Source: RPQJ01 sp963707145
GTDB lineage: Bacteria; Pseudomonadota; Gammaproteobacteria; Steroidobacterales; Steroidobacteraceae
Reading direction: 5' to 3'
Assembly (NCBI GenBank): GCA_963707145.1
Contig: CAVPOQ010000004.1
Coordinates: 620,001-684,000, forward strand
Length of the DNA: 64,000 nucleotides
Part shown: piece by piece, positions 9,335-16,844 of the stretch
Position numbering within the stretch: the first letter of the stretch is position 1
Layout: every line of letters starts with the position of its first letter
The notes under the pieces: model-generated
Seen by the model: only the letters and a program-made list of their open reading frames with translations
Told to the model about the DNA's origin: nothing
The model's database searches: none
Made by a program: the position numbers and the translations under genes

Positions 9335-10390
9335 TCAGGCGACCGCGGCAGTCAACGGGACGCGCGCCGTGATCCGGCCGCTGAAGTCCAGCCACGCGTG
9401 GCCGGCGAAGTCGTAGAGCTTGCAGCGCCGCACGTTGTCCAGGTACGTCCGCCAGTCCAGGCGGTAGTCGCAGAGATCCGGGAACCGTTCGCGCAGCGCC
9501 CGCTGCGCGGCACGCAGCCTGGACATCGGGATCCGCGGGTTCAGGTGGTGCGCGTTGTGCTCCATGATGCTGTGCATCAGGCGGTCGATGCCGAGCGGGA
9601 AGCGCACCCGGGCTGTGGACGTCAGGTAGGCGCGCTGGCGCTGCCATTCCTGCCGGTTCTGGAACCAGGCGATCCTCGGGCTGGTGTGGTGCAGGTAGAC
9701 GACGAAACCGATCACGGCATTCCACAGCAGGAACGGCACCACCAGGGCCAGCGCGGCCAGCAGGGCGAACGACTGCCCGGTCGCGTGCGCCGAGAGTGCG
9801 ACGGCACCGAGCCACAGCAGGGCGCCTGCGCTCACGAGTACGCTGTCGAGCTTGTACTGGCGGCGACTCGATCCGATCTCCTTGCGACTGGCGAAAAACA
9901 GCTTCTTCCACCACATCTCGATCAGGTAGTAGGCGCCCCAGCCGAGACCGGACCGGTAGAAGCGCTCGAGGGCCTGTCGATGCGGCGGCAACGCGTCGAA
10001 CTCGGCCTTGGAGAACGGCGCCCAGACCTGGTCGCGGCCCTTGAGATTGTTGAACCCGTGGTGGGCCGTGTTGTGGCCGACTTCCCACAGGCTGAACGCG
10101 GTCATCGACGGCAGGAAGGCGATCCGGCCGCACGCGGCATTGAGCTTTGCACTGCCGAACAGGCTGCCGTGGCAGGCGTCATGGCCGATCAGGAACAGCC
10201 GGACGATGGCCGCCGTGACGACGAGCGTGCCGAGGAGCTTGAGCGCGACGCTGGCGGCGAGCACCACGAGCGTCGAACCGGCGCCGAACAGCGCGAGATC
10301 GAATGCGAAAGTCAGCGAGGCGAGTGCCGCAGACCGCGACTTTTCGAAGGAACTCAGCAGGGACTTGCGGTTCCAGGTCGTCGCTTCCAT
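9335..10390 (-). CDS. Membrane fatty-acid desaturase
   Basis: 351-residue integral-membrane di-iron desaturase. The three histidine boxes are HDACH (residues 70-74), HNTAHH (106-111) and HNAHH in the C-terminal region, with several hydrophobic helices between. The GHDACHGSLF and EHNAHHLNP contexts resemble DesA/omega-3-type desaturases acting on lipid-bound acyl chains. The ATG at 10390 is chosen over an in-frame GTG at 10402. It is transcribed toward the LpxD-like gene with a 45-bp gap, so the two may be co-transcribed as envelope lipid-remodelling genes. The position of the double bond is not predictable. Confidence 0.87.
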   Translation of the reverse strand: MEATTWNRKSLLSSFEKSRSAALASLTFAFDLALFGAGSTLVVLAASVALKLLGTLVVTAAIVRLFLIGHDACHGSLFGSAKLNAACGRIAFLPSMTAFSLWEVGHNTAHHGFNNLKGRDQVWAPFSKAEFDALPPHRQALERFYRSGLGWGAYYLIEMWWKKLFFASRKEIGSSRRQYKLDSVLVSAGALLWLGAVALSAHATGQSFALLAALALVVPFLLWNAVIGFVVYLHHTSPRIAWFQNRQEWQRQRAYLTSTARVRFPLGIDRLMHSIMEHNAHHLNPRIPMSRLRAAQRALRERFPDLCDYRLDWRTYLDNVRRCKLYDFAGHAWLDFSGRITARVPLTAAVA

Positions 10391-10685
10391 GTCGTGGCGC
10401 ACCTCGCCGGTCCGATCGTAGGATGTGCGGACGCTTCAGCGCTTCAGCGTGGGGCACCGCGCAGCGGCCGATTGTATCCCGAGGCGGGGTATTGGCGCTT
10501 GACGGAATTCAGGCGAGCCGGGCCGGAGCGAGCGGAGAGACACGTCTGATGCTCGAGGCGGTGACTTCTGATTCTTGGGCGGCCGCACTCCCGCGCGTTA
10601 ATCTGCGGTGTATGAACCGAGTGCAGAGCGGCGGACCCGTGCGCGCGCGTCCTCGACGCGCAAGTGGTTTCGATCCGGGATCATC

Positions 10686-11114
10686 GTGACCAGCCCGTTC
10701 CTCGAACCGGTTGCGGCAGTCTGGGCGCGCGTAGCCGGCATCGCGATGCTGGTCGCGGGGGCGGGGCTCTCCGCGGTGCTCGGCTACCTCGTGTTCGACG
10801 TCGTGGTGCACGAACAGAGTCGGCGTGCACTCACGAGCTCGTCGGTGATCTTCGGGCTGGTCCTGCTGGCGCTGTGCGGGATCTGCTGGCAGGCGGGCTA
10901 CCGGCTCGCCATCCGGCGATCAGAGCGTCCCGGCGCGTTGTTCTCCCGGCCAGCGTGGCTCGCGATCGGCACGGGTCTGATCGTGATCACCGCGCTCATG
11001 GCTGCGGTGATCTTGAGGGCACGCGGACCGACGCTGCTCGATCTGCAGGTGGTCTTGTTCCTCGGCGGGATCGGCGTCTGGTGCCTGGTGCTGGCGTTGC
11101 GGCGGCCCCTCTGA
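10686..11114 (+). CDS. Small hypothetical membrane protein
   Basis: About 142 residues with four predicted hydrophobic segments (VAGIAMLVAGAGLSAVLGYL, SVIFGLVLLALCGICW, WLAIGTGLIVITALMAAVIL and a final one before the Arg-rich end). I do not recognise a family. The start is uncertain: the GTG at 10686 removes a charged, low-complexity leader, whereas an in-frame ATG at 10608 would add 26 residues. It is followed 14 bp later by the DMT-family exporter and is probably co-transcribed with it. The 295 bp upstream back to the divergent desaturase start at 10390 hold no other gene that I can see. Confidence 0.6.
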   Translation: MTSPFLEPVAAVWARVAGIAMLVAGAGLSAVLGYLVFDVVVHEQSRRALTSSSVIFGLVLLALCGICWQAGYRLAIRRSERPGALFSRPAWLAIGTGLIVITALMAAVILRARGPTLLDLQVVLFLGGIGVWCLVLALRRPL

Positions 11115-11128
11115 CGGGTCGAGTGTCG

Positions 11129-12007
11129 ATGCATCGACTGAAGAACTGGCAGCTGTTCGCGATTTGCGTGCTCACCTGGGGTACGACCTGGTACGCCATC
11201 ACGTTCCAGCTCGGGCACACGGCGCCCGAGGTCGGTGTGGCGCTGCGCTTTGCGCTGGCCGGCTCCGTCGTGCTGGCCCTGTGCGCGGTGCGGGGACTCA
11301 GGCTGCGCTTCGGGCCGCGCGAGCACGCGCTGTTCGCGCTGCAGGGCAGTTTCCTGTACGGCGTGTCGTACCTCTGCGTGTATCACGCGGAGCAGCACCT
11401 GGTGTCGGGTCTGGTCGCCGTCGGATATTCGGCCTCGCCGCTGGTGACCGGGCTCGGCGCCCACGCACTGTTCGGCGTGCGGGTGTCCGCGCGTTTCGTC
11501 CTGGGCGGACTGCTCGGGCTCGCGGGCGTCGCGCTGATGTTCTGGCCTGAGTTCGGCAAGGCCGCTGGCAGCCGGGATGCGGTACTCGGTGCGCAGTTCA
11601 CCGTCGGCGCGGTGCTGCTCTCGGCGGTCGGCAGCCTCGTCGCCAGCCGCAACCGCTCGCGGGGACTGCCGTTCTGGCCGTGCCTGGGGTTCGGCATGCT
11701 CTATGGCGCCGCCGTGTGCGCCCTCGTGGCGCTGCTGCAGGGGCAGAGTTTCGCGGTGCCGGCCGTGGCGTCGTGGTGGCTGTCGCTGCTCTATCTCGCG
11801 CTGGCCGGATCGGTGCTGACGTTTGCCTGCTTCCTGACGCTGCAGGAACGCATCGGACCCGGGCCGACCGGCTCCATCGGCGTCATGACGCCGCTGCTGG
11901 CGCTGGTGGTGTCGATGGTGTTCGAGGCCTTTCAGCCGGACGCGCTGACGCTGAGCGGTGCGGCCCTCGCCGTGGGCGGCAACGTGCTGATGCTGCGGCG
12001 CCTGTGA
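11129..12007 (+). CDS. DMT-superfamily (EamA/RhaT-like) transporter
   Basis: 292-residue membrane protein with about ten hydrophobic helices and internal duplication typical of EamA exporters. The first helix carries the family signature LTWGTTWYAI, and helix 4-5 GLVAVGYSASPLVTGL is also typical. These inner-membrane carriers export metabolites or amino acids; the substrate is unknown. The ATG at 11129 starts immediately at the first helix. It follows the small membrane protein gene by 14 bp and is convergent with nirS, with a hairpin between them. Confidence 0.85.
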   Translation: MHRLKNWQLFAICVLTWGTTWYAITFQLGHTAPEVGVALRFALAGSVVLALCAVRGLRLRFGPREHALFALQGSFLYGVSYLCVYHAEQHLVSGLVAVGYSASPLVTGLGAHALFGVRVSARFVLGGLLGLAGVALMFWPEFGKAAGSRDAVLGAQFTVGAVLLSAVGSLVASRNRSRGLPFWPCLGFGMLYGAAVCALVALLQGQSFAVPAVASWWLSLLYLALAGSVLTFACFLTLQERIGPGPTGSIGVMTPLLALVVSMVFEAFQPDALTLSGAALAVGGNVLMLRRL

Positions 12008-12080
12008 TCAGGGCGACGCGCGTTCTGGGGCGCCGGTGTCGGTCACGGGCGCCTTCAGGTTCTCGCAGCGCGAGCAGCGA

Positions 12081-12098
12081 GCCTCCCCCTTGGGAGGC
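12081..12098. terminator. Hairpin between convergent DMT exporter and nirS genes
   Basis: GCCTCCC-CCTT-GGGAGGC is a perfect 7-bp stem with a 4-nt loop, 18 bp beyond the nirS stop and 74 bp beyond the exporter stop. It lacks a T-run on either strand, so it is only a probable bidirectional terminator or a 3'-end stabilising hairpin. Confidence 0.45.
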
Positions 12099-12115
12099 CC
12101 GCGCGGAGAGCATCG

Positions 12116-14281
12116 TCAGTACACATCGTCCACGGTGTTGTGCACGTTGAATTTGCCGGTCGGCGTGATGATGCGCGGATCGTCGATCACGGCCTTGAGC
12201 TTCAGGGTCTTGTCGTCGACGACGACCAGCGCGGAACGCTGTTCCTTGCCGTTCCACACCGAAAACCACACCTCGTCGCCCGTGGCGTTGTACTCGGGCT
12301 GCACGACCCGCTTCGGGCCCTCGCCGAGGTTGGCCCACTCTGCGATCGGCAGCACCTGGTAGCCGGCCTCGAGGTTGTCGATGTCGAACACCGCGACCGA
12401 CTGCGAGATCTTCGGATCCGGGTTGAGCGGCGTGTCGACGTACAGGTGCTTGGACTTCGGGTGCGACTTCACGAACAATGAGCCACCGCCCTGACCCTTC
12501 AGCACGCGCGCAACCTTCCACGCGCCGTCCTTGTGCTTCACGGGGTCGGTGCCGATCAGCGTGATCTTCTCGTTGCCGAGCGCGCTGGTCACCCACACCG
12601 GCCCGAACTGCCTGTCGGTGAAGTTGGCGCCGCGGCCCGGGTGCGGGATCTTGTCCACGTCCACCAGCGCCGTCAGCTTCTGTTCCTTCGAGTCGATCAC
12701 GGCCACCTTGTTCGACTGGTTGGCCGCCGTGAGGAAGTAGCGCTTCGTCACGTCCCAGCCGCCGTCGTGCAGGAAGCGGGCCGCACCGATCGTCGTGGTC
12801 TTCAGGTTTTCGATGTCCTCGTAGTTAACCAGCAGGATCTGGCCGGTCTCCTTCACGTTGACGATGAACTCGGGGTGCTCGTGTGATGCGACGATCGCTG
12901 CCACGCGCGGCTCCGGGTGGTATTCCTGGGTGTCCACGGTCATGCCGCGCGTCGAGACGATCTTGAGCGGCTCGAGCGTCGCGCCGTCCATGATCGTGTA
13001 CTGCGGCGGCCAATAGGAGCCGGCGATCGCGTACTTGTCCTCGTAGCCCTTGTACTTGGAGGTCTCGACCGAGCGCGCCTCGAGGCCGACCTTGATCTCC
13101 GCGACCACGGCCGGCTTCGGCATGTAGAGGTCGATCAGGTCGATCTTGCCGTCGCGGCCGATCGTGTAGACGTAGCGTCCCGAGCTCGACAGGCGCGAGA
13201 TGTGCACCGCGTAGCCTGTCTTGATCACCTCGATGATCTGCTTGGTGTCGCCGTCGACCAGCGCCACCTGGCCGCTGTCGCGCAGCGTCACCGCGAAGAT
13301 GTTGTCGAGGTTGTAGCTGTTCTGCTGGGTCTTCGGGCGGTCCTTGACCGGCACCATCACGGTCCAGCTCGCCCTCATCTCCTTCATGCCGAACTCGGGC
13401 GGCTGCGGCGGCTCGTGCTGGACGTAGCGCGCCATCAGGTCGACCTGCTCGGGCGTGAGTTCACCGGACTTGCCCCAGCTCGGCATGCCGGCGGGTGAGC
13501 CCTGGTTGATGAACACCTTCAGGTAGTCCGTGCCCTTCTTCTGCGTGATGTCCGGCGTCAGCGGCTTGCCGGTCGCGCCTTTGCGCAGCACGCCGTGGCA
13601 GCCCGCGCAGCGCTCGAAGTAGATCTGCTGAGCCTGCTTGAACTCGGGTTCGGTCATGTCCGGAGCGCCCGGCGTCACCAGGATCTTGACGCCTTCGGCG
13701 CCCGCGGGCGAAGGCGCACCCTGGTACTTGAGCTCGGAGGTCGTCGTCGGGTGCTGCGTCGGGGAGTCGGCTTTCTTCGGCGTCGCTGCCGCCTTGGCGC
13801 GCTCGGCGGCGACCTGCGCGGCGGCGACGGCTCCGCCGGCGTTGCCCCACGAGTTGAGCGCGTAGGTCAGTGCGTCGGCGATTTCCTGGTCCGAGAGCTG
13901 CGTCATCGCCGGCATGACCGAGTTGAACTTGTTGCCGTTGACGATGACCTCGCCCTGCAGGCCGTTGACGACGACGCCGACGGCGCGGTCCTTTTGGCCG
14001 AGCAGGTAGTCGGAGCCCGCCAGCGGCGGGAAGGCGCCTGGCAGGCCCTTGCCGTCCGCCTGGTGGCAGGCCTGGCAGGCGATCTCGAAGACTGTCTTTC
14101 CGGCAGCGATCTGCGTGGACGTGGCGCCTGCGGCACCAGCGACCTCGGCCTGGTGCACCTGCGGTCCACCGGTGCCGGCGGGGGGGTCGGCGGCCCGGGC
14201 GGTCGCGGCGAGGGCGAGTGCGCCGCTGGCCAGGACCAGTGCAGTTGCGACAGGTCGGCAGAGCATCGAGGTCGGCTTCAT
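12116..14281 (-). CDS. nirS: Cytochrome cd1 nitrite reductase with an extra N-terminal cytochrome c domain
   Basis: 721-residue periplasmic enzyme reducing nitrite to NO. A signal peptide (to about residue 31) precedes an extra class-I cytochrome c domain with CQACH at 69-73 and an Ala/Lys-rich linker (about 150-180). The canonical NirS cytochrome c domain follows, with CAGCHGVLRKGATGK at 225-239, and then the eight-bladed heme-d1 propeller. Conserved d1-domain pieces include TGYAVHISR (d1 ligand region) and EYHPEPRVAAIVASHEHPEF with the active-site histidines. Classical NirS has about 540-570 residues and one c heme, so the fused domain (possibly a built-in electron donor) is unusual. A perfect TTGAC-N4-GTCAA box lies 91 bp upstream, and the Dnr-like gene is next upstream. 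No nirM or heme-d1 genes are nearby. Confidence 0.95.
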   Translation of the reverse strand: MKPTSMLCRPVATALVLASGALALAATARAADPPAGTGGPQVHQAEVAGAAGATSTQIAAGKTVFEIACQACHQADGKGLPGAFPPLAGSDYLLGQKDRAVGVVVNGLQGEVIVNGNKFNSVMPAMTQLSDQEIADALTYALNSWGNAGGAVAAAQVAAERAKAAATPKKADSPTQHPTTTSELKYQGAPSPAGAEGVKILVTPGAPDMTEPEFKQAQQIYFERCAGCHGVLRKGATGKPLTPDITQKKGTDYLKVFINQGSPAGMPSWGKSGELTPEQVDLMARYVQHEPPQPPEFGMKEMRASWTVMVPVKDRPKTQQNSYNLDNIFAVTLRDSGQVALVDGDTKQIIEVIKTGYAVHISRLSSSGRYVYTIGRDGKIDLIDLYMPKPAVVAEIKVGLEARSVETSKYKGYEDKYAIAGSYWPPQYTIMDGATLEPLKIVSTRGMTVDTQEYHPEPRVAAIVASHEHPEFIVNVKETGQILLVNYEDIENLKTTTIGAARFLHDGGWDVTKRYFLTAANQSNKVAVIDSKEQKLTALVDVDKIPHPGRGANFTDRQFGPVWVTSALGNEKITLIGTDPVKHKDGAWKVARVLKGQGGGSLFVKSHPKSKHLYVDTPLNPDPKISQSVAVFDIDNLEAGYQVLPIAEWANLGEGPKRVVQPEYNATGDEVWFSVWNGKEQRSALVVVDDKTLKLKAVIDDPRIITPTGKFNVHNTVDDVY

Positions 14282-14343
14282 GGAAGGCTCCCGTGGTTGG
14301 AACAGTCCGGCGGCGGATTGCTCCGTCGCCGACCGTGTGTCCA

Positions 14344-14385
14344 ACACTAGGCCCGGGGAGCCGGGCGCGCCTTGACCAAGGTCAA
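14344..14385 (-). promoter_or_regulatory. DNR/FNR-controlled nirS promoter
   Basis: The operator TTGACCAAGGTCAA occupies 14372-14385 and is a perfect TTGAC-N4-GTCAA palindrome. About 32 bp downstream of its centre, on the nirS strand, is a -10-like TAGTGT (14349 to 14344). That places the operator near -41.5, the class-II activating position of Crp/Fnr proteins. The arrangement strongly suggests activation of nirS by the adjacent Dnr-like regulator or by FNR. Confidence 0.75.
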
Positions 14386-14410
14386 TCGAGCACGGCGGGC
14401 ACGGCGGCGT

Positions 14411-15106
14411 TCACGGCACCGCGTCGAGCATCGCGAGCAGGCGCCTGCGATCCGCGACCTGCAGAACGCGGCCCTGCACCACGATCGCGCCGGCGTCGGC
14501 CAGATGACGCAGGATCCGCGACAGCGTCTCGGGCTTCATCGACAGCCGCGAGGCCAGTTCCTGCCGCGATTCCTGCAGCGTCACCTCGCAGGGTCCCTCG
14601 GCGTCCGCCGGAAGGCGGCTCTCGATCAGGCGTACGAGCCGGTGCGTGGCGCTCTCGAGCGTGAGGTACTCGATCTCGCGGATGCGCATGTGCAGGCGCT
14701 GGCTCAGGTGGCCAAGCATGCGCAGGCAGGTCTCGGGACTCTCGCGCAGGATCGAAAGGTACTCGCGGCTCGGGAAGCGCGCGACCCGGGACTGCACTGC
14801 GGCGACTGCCGACACCGGGTAGCCCGGCGCGGCCATGAACATCACGGCCTCGGCGAAGCTGTTGCCCGGACCGAGGATGTCGACGATCTTCTCCTCGCCG
14901 GCCTTTGAGTAGAGAACCAGGTTCACCTGGCCGTCGAGCACGATGTAGAAGTGCTGGGCCGGCTGGCCGCGGTCGAACAGCAACTGGCCCGCCTCCCAGG
15001 TGTCCACGTGGGTCGCGGTGAACAGTCGCTGCATCTGGGGCGGCGCGAGGCCGGCGAACAGGTGGTGACCGCGCAGGCCGGCCAGCGGAGAGGTCGGGCT
15101 TTCCAT
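14411..15106 (-). CDS. dnr: Crp/Fnr-family regulator, probable NO-responsive Dnr/NnrR
   Basis: 231 residues: an N-terminal cNMP-binding beta-roll (FYIVLDGQVNLVLYSKAGEE, ILGPGNSFAEAVMF), a long dimerisation helix, and a C-terminal winged HTH with recognition region ESRQELASRLSMKPETLSRI. The N-terminal cysteine set that binds the FNR 4Fe-4S cluster is absent, and the cAMP-binding Arg/Glu signature is not evident; both fit the heme/NO-sensing Dnr branch. It lies 129 bp upstream of nirS, with the operator between them. Expected targets are the TTGAC-N4-GTCAA boxes before nirS, norZ and hemN. Effector and exact subfamily are inferred. Confidence 0.85.
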   Translation of the reverse strand: MESPTSPLAGLRGHHLFAGLAPPQMQRLFTATHVDTWEAGQLLFDRGQPAQHFYIVLDGQVNLVLYSKAGEEKIVDILGPGNSFAEAVMFMAAPGYPVSAVAAVQSRVARFPSREYLSILRESPETCLRMLGHLSQRLHMRIREIEYLTLESATHRLVRLIESRLPADAEGPCEVTLQESRQELASRLSMKPETLSRILRHLADAGAIVVQGRVLQVADRRRLLAMLDAVP

Positions 15107-15157
15107 CCGCTCACCGTAGCAGCCGGGAACCGTGGGCGAAACCGGCGCGGGCTTGCT

Positions 15158-15547
15158 TCAGGCGAACAGCCCCAGCGGATCGTGGGCGCGGGCGACCGAG
15201 ACGAGGAAGGCCGCCGCCAGCAGCGCCGCCGCGAAGGCGGCGACCCGCACGCGCCGGTTTCGCCCGCGCTTGAGCGCGATGCTGCCGAGCACGATATAGA
15301 GGGCGAGTAGCGCGACCTTGGCCGTGAGCCAGCCGTCGGCGAACGGGTACTGGTGGATCACCGTCGTAAGCATGAGCGCGGTGGTGAGGAGCACCGTGTC
15401 CACGACATGGGGCAGGTAGCGGAGCACGACGCTGCGCTGCCAGGGCGAGTCGGCGAGCATCAAACCGCCGCGCAGCACGAACAGCGTGATCGAGAGGACC
15501 GCGCAGGCGATGTGTGCGTGGCGCAGCGGTAGGTAGAGTTCCGTCAT
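15158..15547 (-). CDS. SirB-family small membrane protein
   Basis: 129-residue protein with four hydrophobic helices, beginning MTELYLPLRHAHIACAVLSI. It matches the SirB (invasion regulator SirB2-like) family, in which H-x-x-x-A and an LRYLPHVVDTVLL block recur. Its biochemical role is unknown. Its ATG overlaps the nnrS stop (ATGA), so it is translationally coupled to nnrS. The four-helix, His-bearing topology would suit a heme-binding membrane protein, but that is speculation. Confidence 0.75.
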   Translation of the reverse strand: MTELYLPLRHAHIACAVLSITLFVLRGGLMLADSPWQRSVVLRYLPHVVDTVLLTTALMLTTVIHQYPFADGWLTAKVALLALYIVLGSIALKRGRNRRVRVAAFAAALLAAAFLVSVARAHDPLGLFA

Positions 15548-16786
15548 CCCGGGCGGCCGTCGCTGCGCGGGGCGAGGTAGATGGGCGCGTGGAGCGCACT
15601 CCAGCCGGCGAAGGCCGCGAGCCACGCGGCCGCGCTGCCGAGCAGCAGCCACCGGATCGCCTCCGGCGCGCTCGCGATCTCGCTCGCGACCCGTGCGGCC
15701 GCGGCGGCCTGCACGGCCAGGAAACAGGCGAGTGACGCGCGGTTCATGGCCAGCGGCCGGCCCGAGTGCCCCATCGTCACGCGCGTGACCATGCCGATCA
15801 GCATGCCGGCGAAGTACCCCATGCCGAGCGCATGGATCGGTGCGCGTCCCAGTGCCCACTCCCCCGTGAGCGCGAAGCTCGCGTCGCGCGCGAACTGCAG
15901 CAGCATCGCCAGCGGCAGCCAGGCGTAGGCGAGGTACAGCGACCACAGCAGCGGGTGACCCCGGGCGCGCAGCGAGGTCCAGCGCACGGCGCAGGCTGCG
16001 GTGAGCGCGACGAGCGCGGCGTCGAGCCAGGGAAGCAGGTCGAGGGCGCCGGCCGTGCCCAGCAGCAGCCTGAGCCACGCGAGCCCCACGACCGCCACCA
16101 GCACCCACGTCGGGCGCCACGGCAGGTAGCCGCTCACCACGCCCTGCGAGAAGAACGGGATCATGCGATGGCAGACCGCGAAGAACACCGGCACCAGGAA
16201 TCCCCACAGCGCGGCGCGCGTCGCGAAGTGCAGGACCGCATCGTCCGCCGTCCACAGGCCCCAGCCGAAGTCCCGCGGCGCAGACGATGCCGACGGCGAA
16301 GGCCGCGCTCGCGACGATCGCGTGCGGCACGACCTGGCGCGCATCGAGCAGCACGCGCAGCAGGGCCGCGAGCGCGAGCGTGAGGCCAGCGGCCGCCAGG
16401 CCGACTGCGAGCAGTCGCGGCACCAGGCCCGCGTGCACCCCGACCAGCCAGCATGCCGTCGCCGCCGTGATCAACAGCGGTGCCGCAACGTAGGTGCGCC
16501 GCGGCACCGGCGGTCCGTCCATCCAGCGCGGAAACGTCGTGAACAGGAACCCGAGGAAGAACGTCGGGAACACGGTGAACAGCATCAGGAACGCGTGTGC
16601 CCAGATGGGCGCGACGGTGAGCTCGAGCGCGAATGCTGGCGCGCCCGTGTAGCGCGCGAGCAGGTGCAGCCCCCACCAGGCGCTCGCGGCGAGGAGACTC
16701 GCGAGCCCGCACAGGAAGGCGACGCGGTGTGGCGCTACGGTGAGCAGCTGCCAACTCGAGCGTGCTTCCGGAGGGTCGACGGTCAC
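15544..16786 (-). CDS. nnrS: NnrS family heme/copper membrane protein (apparent +1 frameshift)
   Basis: About 413-residue polytopic protein with roughly 12 helices. NnrS proteins counter nitrosative stress and are usually co-regulated with denitrification genes. Recognisable segments are WAHAFLMLFTVFPTFFLGFLF and FPRWMDGPPVPRRTY in the N-terminal half, and FAVCHRMIPFFSQGVV and HALGMGYFAGMLIGMVTRVTMGHSGRP in the C-terminal half. The start is a GTG at 16786 with GAAGGA 6 nt upstream. The two halves are in different frames, joining at about 16275-16280 (ACA-free GC stretch TGCGCCGCGGGACTTC), where one extra G, or two missing bases, separates AVGIVCA from RDFGWGLWTADD. It follows norZ and overlaps the SirB-like gene. 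Confidence 0.85.
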
Positions 16787-16828
16787 CGTTGTTCCTTCAC
16801 CGCGGGCTGAGGTTGAGCGCGACCGCGA

Positions 16829-16844
16829 CGTCACCCGAGTGACG
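16829..16844. other. Palindrome at the end of norZ
   Basis: CGTCAC-CCGA-GTGACG is a perfect 6-bp inverted repeat spanning the annotated norZ stop codon and lying 43 bp before the nnrS start. It could be an operator for nnrS or a processing hairpin. It does not match the TTGAC-type boxes nearby. Confidence 0.3.
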
